Positions 25,034-34,088 of a stretch of DNA of 64,000 nt are shown here, in pieces (position 1 is the stretch's first letter; every line of letters begins with the position of its first letter). A model generated the notes under the pieces. The model was not told the origin of the DNA. It saw nothing but the letters and a program-made list of their open reading frames with translations, and did no database searches. The position numbers and the translations under genes are program-made. Source of the stretch: Flavobacteriales bacterium. GTDB lineage: Bacteria; Bacteroidota; Bacteroidia; UBA10329. Where the stretch lies: positions 39,663 to 103,662 of the forward strand of contig JACJZP010000011.1 of the NCBI GenBank assembly GCA_020635535.1, written 5' to 3'.

Positions 25034-26263
25034 TTACTCCAAAAGCAACTGCGTAACAAATCTGTCGGTCTCTTCCACAAACTCGCTATAGTACTCGCCT
25101 GTTCCAGGGCCAGAAAAGCCTGTATGAATTCGCCTTACCTTTCCTTTCCTATCAATGAAAATTGCTGTTGGAAACGATAGCACATGGTTGAGCATAGGCA
25201 GTTTTTCAGAGGCTTCTTGCTTACTTGCCTTTCCTGCAAGCAGAAGCTCGTATGGAATACTGAAATGATCTTTCAACCGCTGTAGGGAATGCAGGTTGGT
25301 TTCCTTGTTGTCACTTTTTTCAAAAGCCAGAGAGATGATCTCCAATCCTTGCGGATTAAGCTTTTGATATAGGGATACCAGATAGGCGGTTTCGTCCATG
25401 CAGTTCGGACACCAGCTTCCCATCAACTGCACTATAACGACCTTATCTTGATACTGGGAATCACTGAGAGCTATGGTCTTCCCTTCCATATTCTCAAAAG
25501 CAAACTCCAGATTCTGATAACCACTTTTCAAATAAGTGACCGCATTCGGATCAGGCAGTTCAAAATTCTCATCCCGTTCTCCGGTCCAGTTTTCCTGCCA
25601 ATGAGTTCCAGACCAGAAGTCTCCGTAGATCCTGTCTCCATCGATCTTCGCCTTGAACAGAAAAACATGCGAACCATCAAAACACGAGAGAAACAGACTA
25701 TCCCCTACAACATTTCCCTCCAAATAGCGGTAATCGCCCGTGGTAGTTAAAAACGTGCCTGTTGCATCATTGCCCTTTTGTTGGAAGTCACCGATGGCCA
25801 TATAGGCATTATCGCTATCAGGGCTGAATTGGACCCGCCACTTACCCACCACGCTAACTTCAGCTGGTTCGGGTGCACTGAATCTGGTTTGAAATTCACG
25901 TGAGGCCAAGAATGGTATCTGATAATCTCCATTACGTGAATAATCGAAATAGCTTCCTTCAATGCCACCATCCTTAAACTTGCCAATAAGGGCAGTATTG
26001 AAAATGGGTAATCGAATAAAAATACTGTCTCCCTTAATCTCAAAGACATCCGCACGGATACGTTCTTCACCGTTGATTGCAAAGAACTGCAGCTTACCCT
26101 CATTCTGAACTATTTCCGCATTGAACGGAAGGGTTTCTGCATGTATTTGGAACCTGAAAAGCCAGTTACCGACCAATTCTTCGGTAAGATTCCTTTGCGA
26201 GCAACCAGAGAAACACAGTAATGCCAGGCCAGCCCAAACAGCCCTAACTTTCAATGAACTCAC
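25034..26263 (-). CDS. thioredoxin-fold (TlpA/ResA-like) lipoprotein
   Basis: 409 residues: lipobox LCFSGCSQ (Cys21), about 230 residues of two repeated beta-rich units (GNWLFRFQIHAE... and GKWRVQFSPDSD...), then a TlpA-like thioredoxin domain from about 270 with the redox motif GSWCPNCMDE and cis-Pro segment LSFPTAIFIDR. It probably reduces disulfides in the periplasm, for example in cytochrome maturation or stress defence. The long N-terminal part is common in Bacteroidota TlpA proteins. Confidence 0.85.
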   Translation of the reverse strand: MSSLKVRAVWAGLALLCFSGCSQRNLTEELVGNWLFRFQIHAETLPFNAEIVQNEGKLQFFAINGEERIRADVFEIKGDSIFIRLPIFNTALIGKFKDGGIEGSYFDYSRNGDYQIPFLASREFQTRFSAPEPAEVSVVGKWRVQFSPDSDNAYMAIGDFQQKGNDATGTFLTTTGDYRYLEGNVVGDSLFLSCFDGSHVFLFKAKIDGDRIYGDFWSGTHWQENWTGERDENFELPDPNAVTYLKSGYQNLEFAFENMEGKTIALSDSQYQDKVVIVQLMGSWCPNCMDETAYLVSLYQKLNPQGLEIISLAFEKSDNKETNLHSLQRLKDHFSIPYELLLAGKASKQEASEKLPMLNHVLSFPTAIFIDRKGKVRRIHTGFSGPGTGEYYSEFVEETDRFVTQLLLE

Positions 26264-26798
26264 TTTCTATGGAGTATTCGGAATCGAACAGATAGCTCAC
26301 CGAGAGTTTGCCTTTCATCATGTAGCCCTCGCCCGTTGTGAAATAGAGACTTTGGTCTGATTGATAAAGGAAGTTCTTAGACCTGCGGTCCACTGTTACT
26401 TTCAAACACTGACGGGTGTCTTTGTCAATGGTTATGACCACATTTTTTACCGGAATCTGCTTGTTCTCTGTTTTGAACGTAATAACATATTCCCGTTCCA
26501 GGTCAATTGTGTCAACCCTGAACTCACCCCTCCAAGCAGGTCGGTTAATGTCTGATTCAATAAAAAGGTCGAGCTCTTCCTCCCAATCAACGTCTCCACG
26601 CTCAATAATGTGCTCATGGCCATCTTTTGTTACATGCTTTCTTACCCACTGACCCTTGCTGCTCAGGCTCTGAATCTGCCGGTTAATGAATGAAGGAAGG
26701 TCGTAATAGTAACGGTCATTCGCATAGTACACCTCGGTTGGATCCTTCTTACAGGAAACGAACATGCAAAGGAGTGATATGTAAACGATACGATTCAA
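26244..26798 (-). CDS. lipoprotein of unknown function
   Basis: 184 residues with lipobox CMFVSCKKD (Cys16). No recognised domain; the mature part has repeated Tyr/Asp-rich beta strands. It overlaps the start of the TlpA-like gene by 20 bp, so they are probably one operon. Confidence 0.7.
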   Translation of the reverse strand: MNRIVYISLLCMFVSCKKDPTEVYYANDRYYYDLPSFINRQIQSLSSKGQWVRKHVTKDGHEHIIERGDVDWEEELDLFIESDINRPAWRGEFRVDTIDLEREYVITFKTENKQIPVKNVVITIDKDTRQCLKVTVDRRSKNFLYQSDQSLYFTTGEGYMMKGKLSVSYLFDSEYSIESEFIES

Positions 26799-26804
26799 AT
26801 ACTA

Positions 26805-28364
26805 TCAGATATCGAATTTGATTCCTTGTGCCAATGGCAATTCGGTACTGTAATTTATGGTATTTGTTTGTCTTCTCATGTAAACTTTCCAAGCATCAGA
26901 GCCAGATTCTCTTCCACCGCCAGTTTCCTTCTCTCCTCCAAAAGCTCCTCCGATCTCAGCTCCAGATGTTCCAATGTTCACATTTGCAATGCCGCAATCC
27001 GATCCCGAATAAGACAGGAATAACTCTGCTTGGCGCAAGTTTGTTGTCATTATAGCAGATGAAAGTCCTTGGTCAACTCCGTTCTGAATGGCAATCGCCT
27101 CCTCAATGGTACTGTACTTCAACAGATACAAGATAGGTGCAAAGGTTTCCTGCTGTACGATCTTGAAATGATTCTGAGCCTCGGCAATGGCTGGTTTTAC
27201 GTAGCAGCCGCTTTCGTAACCCTCTCCTGTTAGCACACCACCATCAACCAGCATTTTTCCTCCTTCGGCTTTTACTTGCTCAATGGCGTTGAGGTAGGCT
27301 TCAACGGCCTGACGGTCAATCAACGGGCCAACATGGTTGTTCTGATCCAATGGGTCGCCAATGCGCAGTTGGCCATAGGCTTTGACCAGGCTGTTCTTCA
27401 CATCCTCGTAAATGCTGTCATGAATAATGAGTCTTCTCGTACTCGTGCATCGCTGTCCGCATGTGCCCACCGCTCCGAAGAGCGAACCGACAATGGCAAT
27501 GTTCAGATCTGCATTTTCGGTAATGATAACCGCATTGTTTCCACCTAATTCAAGCAGCGTTTTACCCAAGCGAGATCCAACGGCTGCGGCAACTTTTTTG
27601 CCCATTCTAATAGAACCTGTAGCCGAGATCAATGGAACACGCTTGTCAGCCGTCATCATTTCACCAACCGTGTAATCGCCTTGAATGATGCAGCTTACGC
27701 CTTCTGGAACATCATTTTTCTTGAACACTTCTTTGATGATATTCTGACACGCAATGGCAGAAACAGGAGACTTCTCTGAAGGCTTCCACACACAAACATC
27801 TCCACAAACCCAGGCCAACATGGTATTCCAACTCCATACTGCTACTGGGAAATTGAATGCTGAGATGATGCCAACAATACCCAGCGGATGGTATTGCTCA
27901 TACATTCGGTGCAATGGTCGCTCCGAATGCATGGTCAGGCCATAAAGTTGGCGCGAGAGTCCAACGGCAAAGTCGCAGATATCGATCATTTCCTGCACTT
28001 CGCCCAAGCCTTCCTGAAGACTCTTGCCCATCTCAAAAGACACCAGTTTACCAAGGGGCTCTTTCTTCTCACGAAGGGCTTCACCGATCTGGCGCACAAC
28101 CTCACCACGCTTCGGGGCTGGCCATTTACGCCATTCCTCAAAGGCTTTTTCAGCAGTTGCAATAACCGTGTTGTAATCTTCTTGTCCGCAAGAACCTACT
28201 GAAGCCACAAGGCTGGCATCTACTGGAGAATAGGATCCGATTGGTTCTCCGCTTCCTTTGCCCTCTTTGGCTCCGGTCGAAAATCCAAAATTCAATTCTT
28301 TGATGTTAAGTGCTTTGAGAACCTCCTCAATTCCTGTTCCCGTGTTCGACAATACCTCTGGCAT
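26805..28364 (-). CDS. aldehyde dehydrogenase, ALDH7-like (aminoadipate-semialdehyde type)
   Basis: 519 residues of the ALDH superfamily. The catalytic Glu is in LLELGGNNAVI and the catalytic Cys in GTCGQRCTSTRR; the NAD-binding site includes SATGSIRMGKKVA. Overall sequence, for example NFPVAVWSWNTMLAWVCGDV and GGRESGSDAWKVYMRRQT, fits the ALDH7 group, which oxidises piperideine-6-carboxylate (aminoadipate semialdehyde) in lysine breakdown. No other lysine-degradation gene is beside it. A TACCTTTG box lies upstream. Confidence 0.88.
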   Translation of the reverse strand: MPEVLSNTGTGIEEVLKALNIKELNFGFSTGAKEGKGSGEPIGSYSPVDASLVASVGSCGQEDYNTVIATAEKAFEEWRKWPAPKRGEVVRQIGEALREKKEPLGKLVSFEMGKSLQEGLGEVQEMIDICDFAVGLSRQLYGLTMHSERPLHRMYEQYHPLGIVGIISAFNFPVAVWSWNTMLAWVCGDVCVWKPSEKSPVSAIACQNIIKEVFKKNDVPEGVSCIIQGDYTVGEMMTADKRVPLISATGSIRMGKKVAAAVGSRLGKTLLELGGNNAVIITENADLNIAIVGSLFGAVGTCGQRCTSTRRLIIHDSIYEDVKNSLVKAYGQLRIGDPLDQNNHVGPLIDRQAVEAYLNAIEQVKAEGGKMLVDGGVLTGEGYESGCYVKPAIAEAQNHFKIVQQETFAPILYLLKYSTIEEAIAIQNGVDQGLSSAIMTTNLRQAELFLSYSGSDCGIANVNIGTSGAEIGGAFGGEKETGGGRESGSDAWKVYMRRQTNTINYSTELPLAQGIKFDI

Positions 28365-28387
28365 ACCATTGATTTTAAGTGATGTGG

Positions 28388-28395
28388 CAAAGGTA
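28388..28395 (-). promoter_or_regulatory. -7 box TACCTTTG upstream of the ALDH gene
   Basis: Exact TAnnTTTG on the minus strand, 23 nt before ATG 28364. No -33 TTG at normal spacing. Confidence 0.45.
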
Positions 28396-28430
28396 GCAAT
28401 TCGGGCTGCTGGAAATGTCGGGAAACAAAT

Positions 28431-28469
28431 ACCCCCACCGAGTCAGCCGAAGCATCATGCGATGGGGGT
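28431..28469. other. inverted repeat upstream of the ALDH promoter
   Basis: ACCCCCA (28431-28437) and TGGGGGT (28463-28469) pair over a 25-nt loop that itself holds the palindrome GCATCATGC (28452-28460). No T-tract follows, so it is not a typical terminator. It lies in the 194-bp gap between the ALDH and PAS genes, which otherwise holds nothing I recognise. Confidence 0.4.
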
Positions 28470-28558
28470 GAAACCAGGAATTGGAACTGTCCTTCAAAGT
28501 TAGAACATCAATTCGAACTTTCACGATTTATTTTCACTTTTTTTCGATGAATGGGCAA

Positions 28559-28960
28559 TTACGACCTTTCAAAGGTTAAAACGAGTATAAACTCGAGCCC
28601 ACTGGGGTCTTTTACCTGTCTACTGAAACTGGTTACCTCTTTGAACTTTCCATTGGGCATTTTTAGACGATAATCGACCATATCAATATCTGGGCGAACG
28701 GTCACTTTAGCATGAGATTTCAGGATGGTCTGAAAATCATCCGGATGGAAATAGTCGTAAGGCGAATTGCCAATAAGATCCTTTGGTTTATAACCGATCA
28801 GTGTTTCACAGGTTTTGGAAACGGCATTATATATCCCGTTAGGGTCATGTGTTGAGACCATGGCATTTTCTGCACCACACGAAGCAATGAACTCATCGGC
28901 CTCTGCTCGGCTTTTAATTTGAAAAAAGCGCTCTTCGAGTTTCTTAAGATCTGTAATCAT
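28559..28960 (-). CDS. single PAS-domain protein
   Basis: 133 residues, essentially one PAS fold (about 30-130): STHDPNGIYNAVSKTCETLIGY, DLIGNSPYDYFHPDDF and a PAC-like YRLKMPNGKFKEV...VKDPSG. No kinase, GGDEF or output domain is attached. It is probably a sensor subunit that signals through a partner encoded elsewhere, or a fragment of a larger kinase. No cofactor residues can be assigned. Confidence 0.8.
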   Translation of the reverse strand: MITDLKKLEERFFQIKSRAEADEFIASCGAENAMVSTHDPNGIYNAVSKTCETLIGYKPKDLIGNSPYDYFHPDDFQTILKSHAKVTVRPDIDMVDYRLKMPNGKFKEVTSFSRQVKDPSGLEFILVLTFERS

Positions 28961-29079
28961 GCTTTAGCTGATTGTAAAACTACTCCACAATTCCGTGTTG
29001 AAAAAAACGGCTTTAGAACAAAGTTATAACCTGACATCCGAGGTTCAAAACAGTACATTTCGAATAGATTCAAAACTGC

Positions 29080-30414
29080 ATGGCCAAAAAGAAAGAGGAG
29101 CGCAAGATATTTGTGTTAGATACATCGGTGATCATTTACGATCATAACGCGATCAACGAATTTGATGAACATGATGTAGCCATTCCGATAACGGTTCTTG
29201 AAGAGCTCGACAACTTCAAGAAAGGGAATGACACCAAGAATTTCGCGGCACGCCAATTTATCCGACTATTGGATGATATGGCTGGAACCAAGACGCTTCA
29301 GCAATGGATTCCGTTGAAGGGAACAAAAAAGGGCTCTTTCAAGGTGATCATGAACGGAATTGGAAAAGTTGATGCAACCAAGGTATTTGCTGATGATAAG
29401 GCAGATCATAAGATCCTGAACTCTGCATTGGCGCTACAGGCTGAATTCACCGACAGGAAGGTGGTGCTTGTAAGTAAGGACATCAACCTGCGACTGAAGG
29501 CCAAGTCACTTAACATATTCGCTGAAGACTACGAGACAGGAAAGATCAAGGATGTGGATGCCATTTACAAAGGCGAAAGCACCGTTGAAGGAATCAGTTC
29601 GTCCGTTATCAACGACCTGTATCAAGATGGCACCTGTGATCCGAATGATGTTGGATTGAAAGATGCTCCGCTCAATCATTACTACATTCTCAAAAACGGG
29701 AAAAAGTCGGCATTGGTGCATAATAACCCAGAGACCGGCCTGTTGCATCGGATCGAGAAAACCACTGCTTACGGAATACGCCCTTTGAATGCTGAACAGG
29801 TTTTTGCCCTGCACGCCATACTCGACCCGAATGTGAAGTTGGTGACGCTACAAGGTGTGGCCGGAACGGGAAAGACACTTCTTGCCCTGGCCGGAGCCAT
29901 GGAACAGAAACGGGATTACCGCCAGATCTTCCTCGCGCGGCCAATCGTTCCGCTGAGCAACAAAGACATAGGCTATTTGCCCGGTGACATTAAGAGTAAG
30001 ATCAACCCCTACATGGAACCGCTTTGGGATAACCTGAAATTCATTCAGAACCAGTTTCCAGAAAAAGGCAAAGAGGCCAAACAGATTCAGCAAATGGTGG
30101 AGCAGGAAAAACTGCTGATCACTCCGCTTGCATACATCCGTGGGCGCAGTCTGTCCAATATCTTCTTCATAATTGATGAGGCGCAGAACCTGACACCGCA
30201 TGAAGTGAAGACCATCATTACACGCGCTGGAGAGAACACCAAGATCGTCTTTACGGGAGATATCTTCCAGATCGATACGCCTTACCTCGATACGCAGAGT
30301 AACGGTCTATCGTACTTGATCGAGAAGGTGAAAGGAAACAAGCTTTGTGCTCATGTAACCCTTGAAAAGGGTGAGCGCTCTGAGTTGGCCAATTTGGCAA
30401 ACGAGCTTCTATAA
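29080..30414 (+). CDS. PIN-PhoH fusion ATPase (PhoH2-like)
   Basis: 444 residues: an N-terminal PIN ribonuclease domain (KIFVLDTSVIIYDHNAI... with acidic residues at the active centre) and a C-terminal PhoH ATPase with Walker A GVAGTGKTLL and Walker B FFIIDEAQN. This is the PhoH2 arrangement, described as an RNA helicase coupled to a ribonuclease. No antitoxin-like partner gene precedes it here. Its stop overlaps the convergent surface-protein gene by 6 bp. The name PhoH does not imply a direct phosphate role. Confidence 0.9.
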   Translation: MAKKKEERKIFVLDTSVIIYDHNAINEFDEHDVAIPITVLEELDNFKKGNDTKNFAARQFIRLLDDMAGTKTLQQWIPLKGTKKGSFKVIMNGIGKVDATKVFADDKADHKILNSALALQAEFTDRKVVLVSKDINLRLKAKSLNIFAEDYETGKIKDVDAIYKGESTVEGISSSVINDLYQDGTCDPNDVGLKDAPLNHYYILKNGKKSALVHNNPETGLLHRIEKTTAYGIRPLNAEQVFALHAILDPNVKLVTLQGVAGTGKTLLALAGAMEQKRDYRQIFLARPIVPLSNKDIGYLPGDIKSKINPYMEPLWDNLKFIQNQFPEKGKEAKQIQQMVEQEKLLITPLAYIRGRSLSNIFFIIDEAQNLTPHEVKTIITRAGENTKIVFTGDIFQIDTPYLDTQSNGLSYLIEKVKGNKLCAHVTLEKGERSELANLANELL

Positions 30415-33018
30415 TCTACCGCCAAGCACAGTGGAAAGCTTGTGAACGGCCTTGTCACCGTTTTCGCTGAACGCTTCAAATAAAATAATGTACGCTCCAA
30501 TGCGAGCTTTCTCGCCCTTATCGGTTGTGCCATCCCATGTGTAGGTTCCTTCTGTAGCTAAAAGTTCATTCGTGGCCAGTTGTCGGGTTGGCCGTCCGTT
30601 TGAATCATAGATTCTGATGGTTCCGACAAACCCCGGGCCTGAAAAACTGTAATTGATGTTCAGCACATCGTTGTATCCGTCCTGATCAGGTGAGAAAATT
30701 TCTGGTTCCAAACTCACTTCGCCTACTGCCTCGCCAGTGGGGAAATACTGCGAGTTTTCCAGGCCCGGTGTTCCGAATCCGACCGTTTGAGCGGCAGAAT
30801 GCCAATTGCCCATATCGTTTACCGGTCGATTTACATCCAGACGTTCAAGCGACACGCCATCCACATCATCCAGCAATGGGAAATGCATGTCTTCTGTGTA
30901 AGAGAATGATTCCGTTACGATTGAATCCATATTCAGAAGATACACCGTGCCTGAATCATTGTTGTAGGACGGAAGATCGGCCTCAATGAAATTGTTGATG
31001 CCGTGCTGGATGTAGTTCATCATTACATCCGAAGTGTCTTCTGTAATCAACACATATCCACTGGCTGCAACTGAATAATTTGTGGTAATGATGGTTCGCA
31101 GGCTGCTAATACCATCTTCCTCATCGTAGTTGGCAAATTGCCAGCCTTTCAAGTTCAATGGTCGGTCCGTTACATTCACCAATTCCACATAATCCGATCC
31201 GCCAGTATACGGATTGAACAAGACCTCATTGATCACAAAGTCTCCCGAATCCGCATCAAATGGAAGGATAAATGTTTCGATGGAGTCTGAGCCTTGGAGG
31301 TTTCCTTCGCAATCCGCAATTCCTATAATAGTGAGTGTGTAAACAACGCCCGTATCAATCGGTGTTCCGAACGAAACCGTCAGCGAGCTATTGGCGGGTG
31401 CAACTGCCGAAGCAGAGACCACGCTTAAACTTGGTTCAACCAAAATGTTAGATGCCGAAATTGCTCCTCCATCCAACGCTTCATTCATGTTAACCAGAAT
31501 GGTCTGCGTGCCCAAAATCTCTATACTGACCAATGCTGGCCCGCTTGAGTCAGGTGTGTCATCAAACACAGAATTCTGTGCGGAAGGCGTTCCTCCCAAA
31601 ACATCATCCGAGCCCTTCCAATTGCTGGCGTTTACGCAAGATGCGAACGGATTGATCTGTTCTATGGAATAACCGCCATCTTCTTTTGCTTCATCCTGAT
31701 ACCAACTCAGATCATAGCTCAACTGATCGATCACTACCTCATTGGCATCCTGAAGAATGATATCATCGCCACTATTGTTCAAAGAAGGAAAAGACGTTAC
31801 CTGAACCACATTTGGGTAGAAGGCGAAAAGAGACGCAGCGGTTGTAGACACGAGCAACGCGTATTCGCCAGGGCCGATAATGTGAGCCCCGATTGTTCCA
31901 AATGAGGATGCGTCTCCCAACTTCCACCCCGTGATGTCGATGTAATTGTTGGATGCGTTAAAAAGTTCCACAAACTCGGCATCGGCCAAACCAACAAACG
32001 GAGTTGGATCGCACATGAACTCATTGATCACCACATCTCTGAACGATGCCGGAGATGGGATCACATAAATAAACGGTTCCGTTACAGAGACAACCACATT
32101 GCCCGCCAGATCCTCCACATTGGAAATGGTGAGGTTGTAAGTGGTTCCGTTGGTAAACTGCGTTGCGAAAGTCAAATGAACCAAGCTTTGGTCAGAACCA
32201 TCAAGCTGTGCAACAGATGGGTTTCCCAATCCACCATCCGCTGCGTAGTTCGTCAATGTTTCCGCAGTGGTCTGATCAACAGATTCGCTGAATTCAACAT
32301 CAACCTGCGTATTGGAAATCACGTTAACCGATTGTACGGTTGGGAGTTCACTGTCCACAAACGGGTTTCCTGTTACATTGAAATCATCGAAATAGAATTT
32401 GTCAGAACGCGTGCTGGTGTACTTGCACCAAACTCCCGAATAGAGGCTTTGCTCGTATGTGGTATCATTCACTGTTCCGACTGACACAAAAGCTGTTCCT
32501 CCAGAAGTATCTGCCAGCAACTCCCAATCAGCGCTTGCGGTTCTGGTAACCCGGATCCTTGCTCCAGATGGATCTGTGTTGAGCAATCCATCAACAGAAG
32601 CAATCAGTTGAGTTGAGGAGGTTCCCGTTTGGCGATAAAGGCTGATCCTGTCCTCTGTTTCTCCTCCTAAACGAACGAAATAGCCATTCAGACTTCCTGC
32701 CAAGTTTGCGCTGTTCGACACCAAATAAACCCTGGCCAAATTGCTTGAGGATGGATTGAATTCCAATTCCACCAAAAACTCCCAAGTGGCATCATCTATG
32801 GCTTCGCTGGAAACGGATAGATAGGAGGTGTCTGACTGTGCGGGTGCGTTCAAATGCAACTTCTGACCTCCATCCACTTCGAAATTTGCAACATCGCCAC
32901 TCCAAGCTGGATTCGTGGTGAAATCACCATCTGAAAAATCATCCACAAACTGACCGAAACCAAATGCTGGAATAAGTATGCAGATCGAAAGGAAAAACTG
33001 ACGCGAAAAAGTTGACAT
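30409..33018 (-). CDS. large secreted protein with lamin-tail and Ig-like domains
   Basis: 869 residues with signal peptide (to GFGQ). In order: a concanavalin-like beta region (about 25-210); an SbsA/Ig-like repeat (VQSVNVISNTQVDVEFSESV); a lamin-tail domain (DVVINEFMCDPTPF...EFVELFNAS); a second Ig-like unit; a second lamin-tail domain (DFVINEVLFNPYTGGSDYVEL); and a C-terminal FlgD-like/gliding-motility module (FSPDQDGYNDVLNINY...GTYTWDGTTDKGE). The layout is typical of Bacteroidota type IX secreted surface proteins. Binding partner unknown. ATG 33018 chosen to fit the signal peptide. Confidence 0.82.
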   Translation of the reverse strand: MSTFSRQFFLSICILIPAFGFGQFVDDFSDGDFTTNPAWSGDVANFEVDGGQKLHLNAPAQSDTSYLSVSSEAIDDATWEFLVELEFNPSSSNLARVYLVSNSANLAGSLNGYFVRLGGETEDRISLYRQTGTSSTQLIASVDGLLNTDPSGARIRVTRTASADWELLADTSGGTAFVSVGTVNDTTYEQSLYSGVWCKYTSTRSDKFYFDDFNVTGNPFVDSELPTVQSVNVISNTQVDVEFSESVDQTTAETLTNYAADGGLGNPSVAQLDGSDQSLVHLTFATQFTNGTTYNLTISNVEDLAGNVVVSVTEPFIYVIPSPASFRDVVINEFMCDPTPFVGLADAEFVELFNASNNYIDITGWKLGDASSFGTIGAHIIGPGEYALLVSTTAASLFAFYPNVVQVTSFPSLNNSGDDIILQDANEVVIDQLSYDLSWYQDEAKEDGGYSIEQINPFASCVNASNWKGSDDVLGGTPSAQNSVFDDTPDSSGPALVSIEILGTQTILVNMNEALDGGAISASNILVEPSLSVVSASAVAPANSSLTVSFGTPIDTGVVYTLTIIGIADCEGNLQGSDSIETFILPFDADSGDFVINEVLFNPYTGGSDYVELVNVTDRPLNLKGWQFANYDEEDGISSLRTIITTNYSVAASGYVLITEDTSDVMMNYIQHGINNFIEADLPSYNNDSGTVYLLNMDSIVTESFSYTEDMHFPLLDDVDGVSLERLDVNRPVNDMGNWHSAAQTVGFGTPGLENSQYFPTGEAVGEVSLEPEIFSPDQDGYNDVLNINYSFSGPGFVGTIRIYDSNGRPTRQLATNELLATEGTYTWDGTTDKGEKARIGAYIILFEAFSENGDKAVHKLSTVLGGRL

Positions 33019-33058
33019 GCAATGCATTTCGGCCCGCAGGCAAGGATGGTAAATATAG

Positions 33059-33066
33059 TAGTTTTG
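33059..33066 (+). promoter_or_regulatory. -7 box TAGTTTTG upstream of asd
   Basis: Exact TAnnTTTG, 35 bp before ATG 33102; no clear -33 partner. It lies in the 83-bp divergent gap with the surface-protein gene. Confidence 0.45.
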
Positions 33067-33101
33067 CAACCCCTTCAAGTTTAACCTTTCGTTAGAGAAT
33101 T

Positions 33102-34088
33102 ATGCGCGTTGCGGTAGTTGGTGCCACTGGTTTGGTAGGTCGTGAAATGCTGACCGTTTTGGAAGAACGGAACGTCCCAGTTGACGAGCTGTATCCAGTT
33201 GCTTCAGAGAAGTCTGTTGGTAGCACCGTTTCTTTCAAAGGAAAAGATGTGAGGGTTATTGGTATGAAGCAGGCCATTTCGCTGAAACCAGACTTTGCGC
33301 TGTTCTCTGCTGGAGGCGGCACTTCCTTGGAATGGGCTCCGAAATTCGCAGAGGTCGGAACCGTTGTGATCGACAACTCCTCCGCATGGCGAATGGACGA
33401 AAACACGCCTTTAGTTGTTCCTGAAGTGAACATTGACGCAGCCGCTGGTGGTTCAAAAATTATCGCCAATCCGAATTGCTCCACCATTCAATTGGTTGTG
33501 GCGTTGGCACCATTGCACAAAGCATTTGGACTGAAACGTGTGGTGATCAGCACCTATCAGTCGGTAACGGGAACGGGAAAAGCCGCCATGCAGCAACTGG
33601 AGCAAGAGGAAGCTGGTAAAACGACATCAAGCCCAGCATACAATTATCCGATCCATCGAAACTGCATTCCGCATTGCGATGTGTTTTTGGAGAACGGCTA
33701 CACTAAAGAGGAAATGAAACTGGTGAATGAGAGTCGCAAGATCCTTGGAATCCCCGATCTGAAAGTGACCGCAACGGCAGTTCGCGTTCCTGTGGTTGGC
33801 GGTCACTCAGAAGCTGTGAATGTGGAGTTTGAAAAGCCTACTTCCGTTCAAGAAATAAGGAGCATTCTTGCTTCTGCAGAAGGAGTTATTCTGCAGGATG
33901 ATCCGAGTTCCAATTCCTATCCAATGCCATTGAATGCGCACCAGAAAGATGAGGTTTTCGTGGGTAGAATCCGGAAAGATGAAAGCACTGACAATGCTTT
34001 CAACCTGTGGATCGTTGCTGATAACCTGAGAAAAGGAGCCGCAACCAACGCAGTACAGATTTTAGAAAAGTTAGCGCTCCGCAAATGA
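33102..34088 (+). CDS. asd: aspartate-semialdehyde dehydrogenase
   Basis: 328 residues. It makes aspartate semialdehyde, the branch point to lysine, diaminopimelate, threonine and methionine, using NADPH. N-terminal Rossmann motif VGATGLVG; catalytic Cys in ANPNCSTIQ; phosphate-binding SAGGGTSLEW; late active-site His in VVGGHSEAVN. All family residues are present and the length is normal. The next gene overlaps as ATGA (34085), which appears unrelated in function. Confidence 0.95.
   Translation: MRVAVVGATGLVGREMLTVLEERNVPVDELYPVASEKSVGSTVSFKGKDVRVIGMKQAISLKPDFALFSAGGGTSLEWAPKFAEVGTVVIDNSSAWRMDENTPLVVPEVNIDAAAGGSKIIANPNCSTIQLVVALAPLHKAFGLKRVVISTYQSVTGTGKAAMQQLEQEEAGKTTSSPAYNYPIHRNCIPHCDVFLENGYTKEEMKLVNESRKILGIPDLKVTATAVRVPVVGGHSEAVNVEFEKPTSVQEIRSILASAEGVILQDDPSSNSYPMPLNAHQKDEVFVGRIRKDESTDNAFNLWIVADNLRKGAATNAVQILEKLALRK

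Noticed and set aside
29080..30414. PIN-PhoH as a toxin-antitoxin module
   Set aside because: No small partner gene precedes it; only the enzyme is present.
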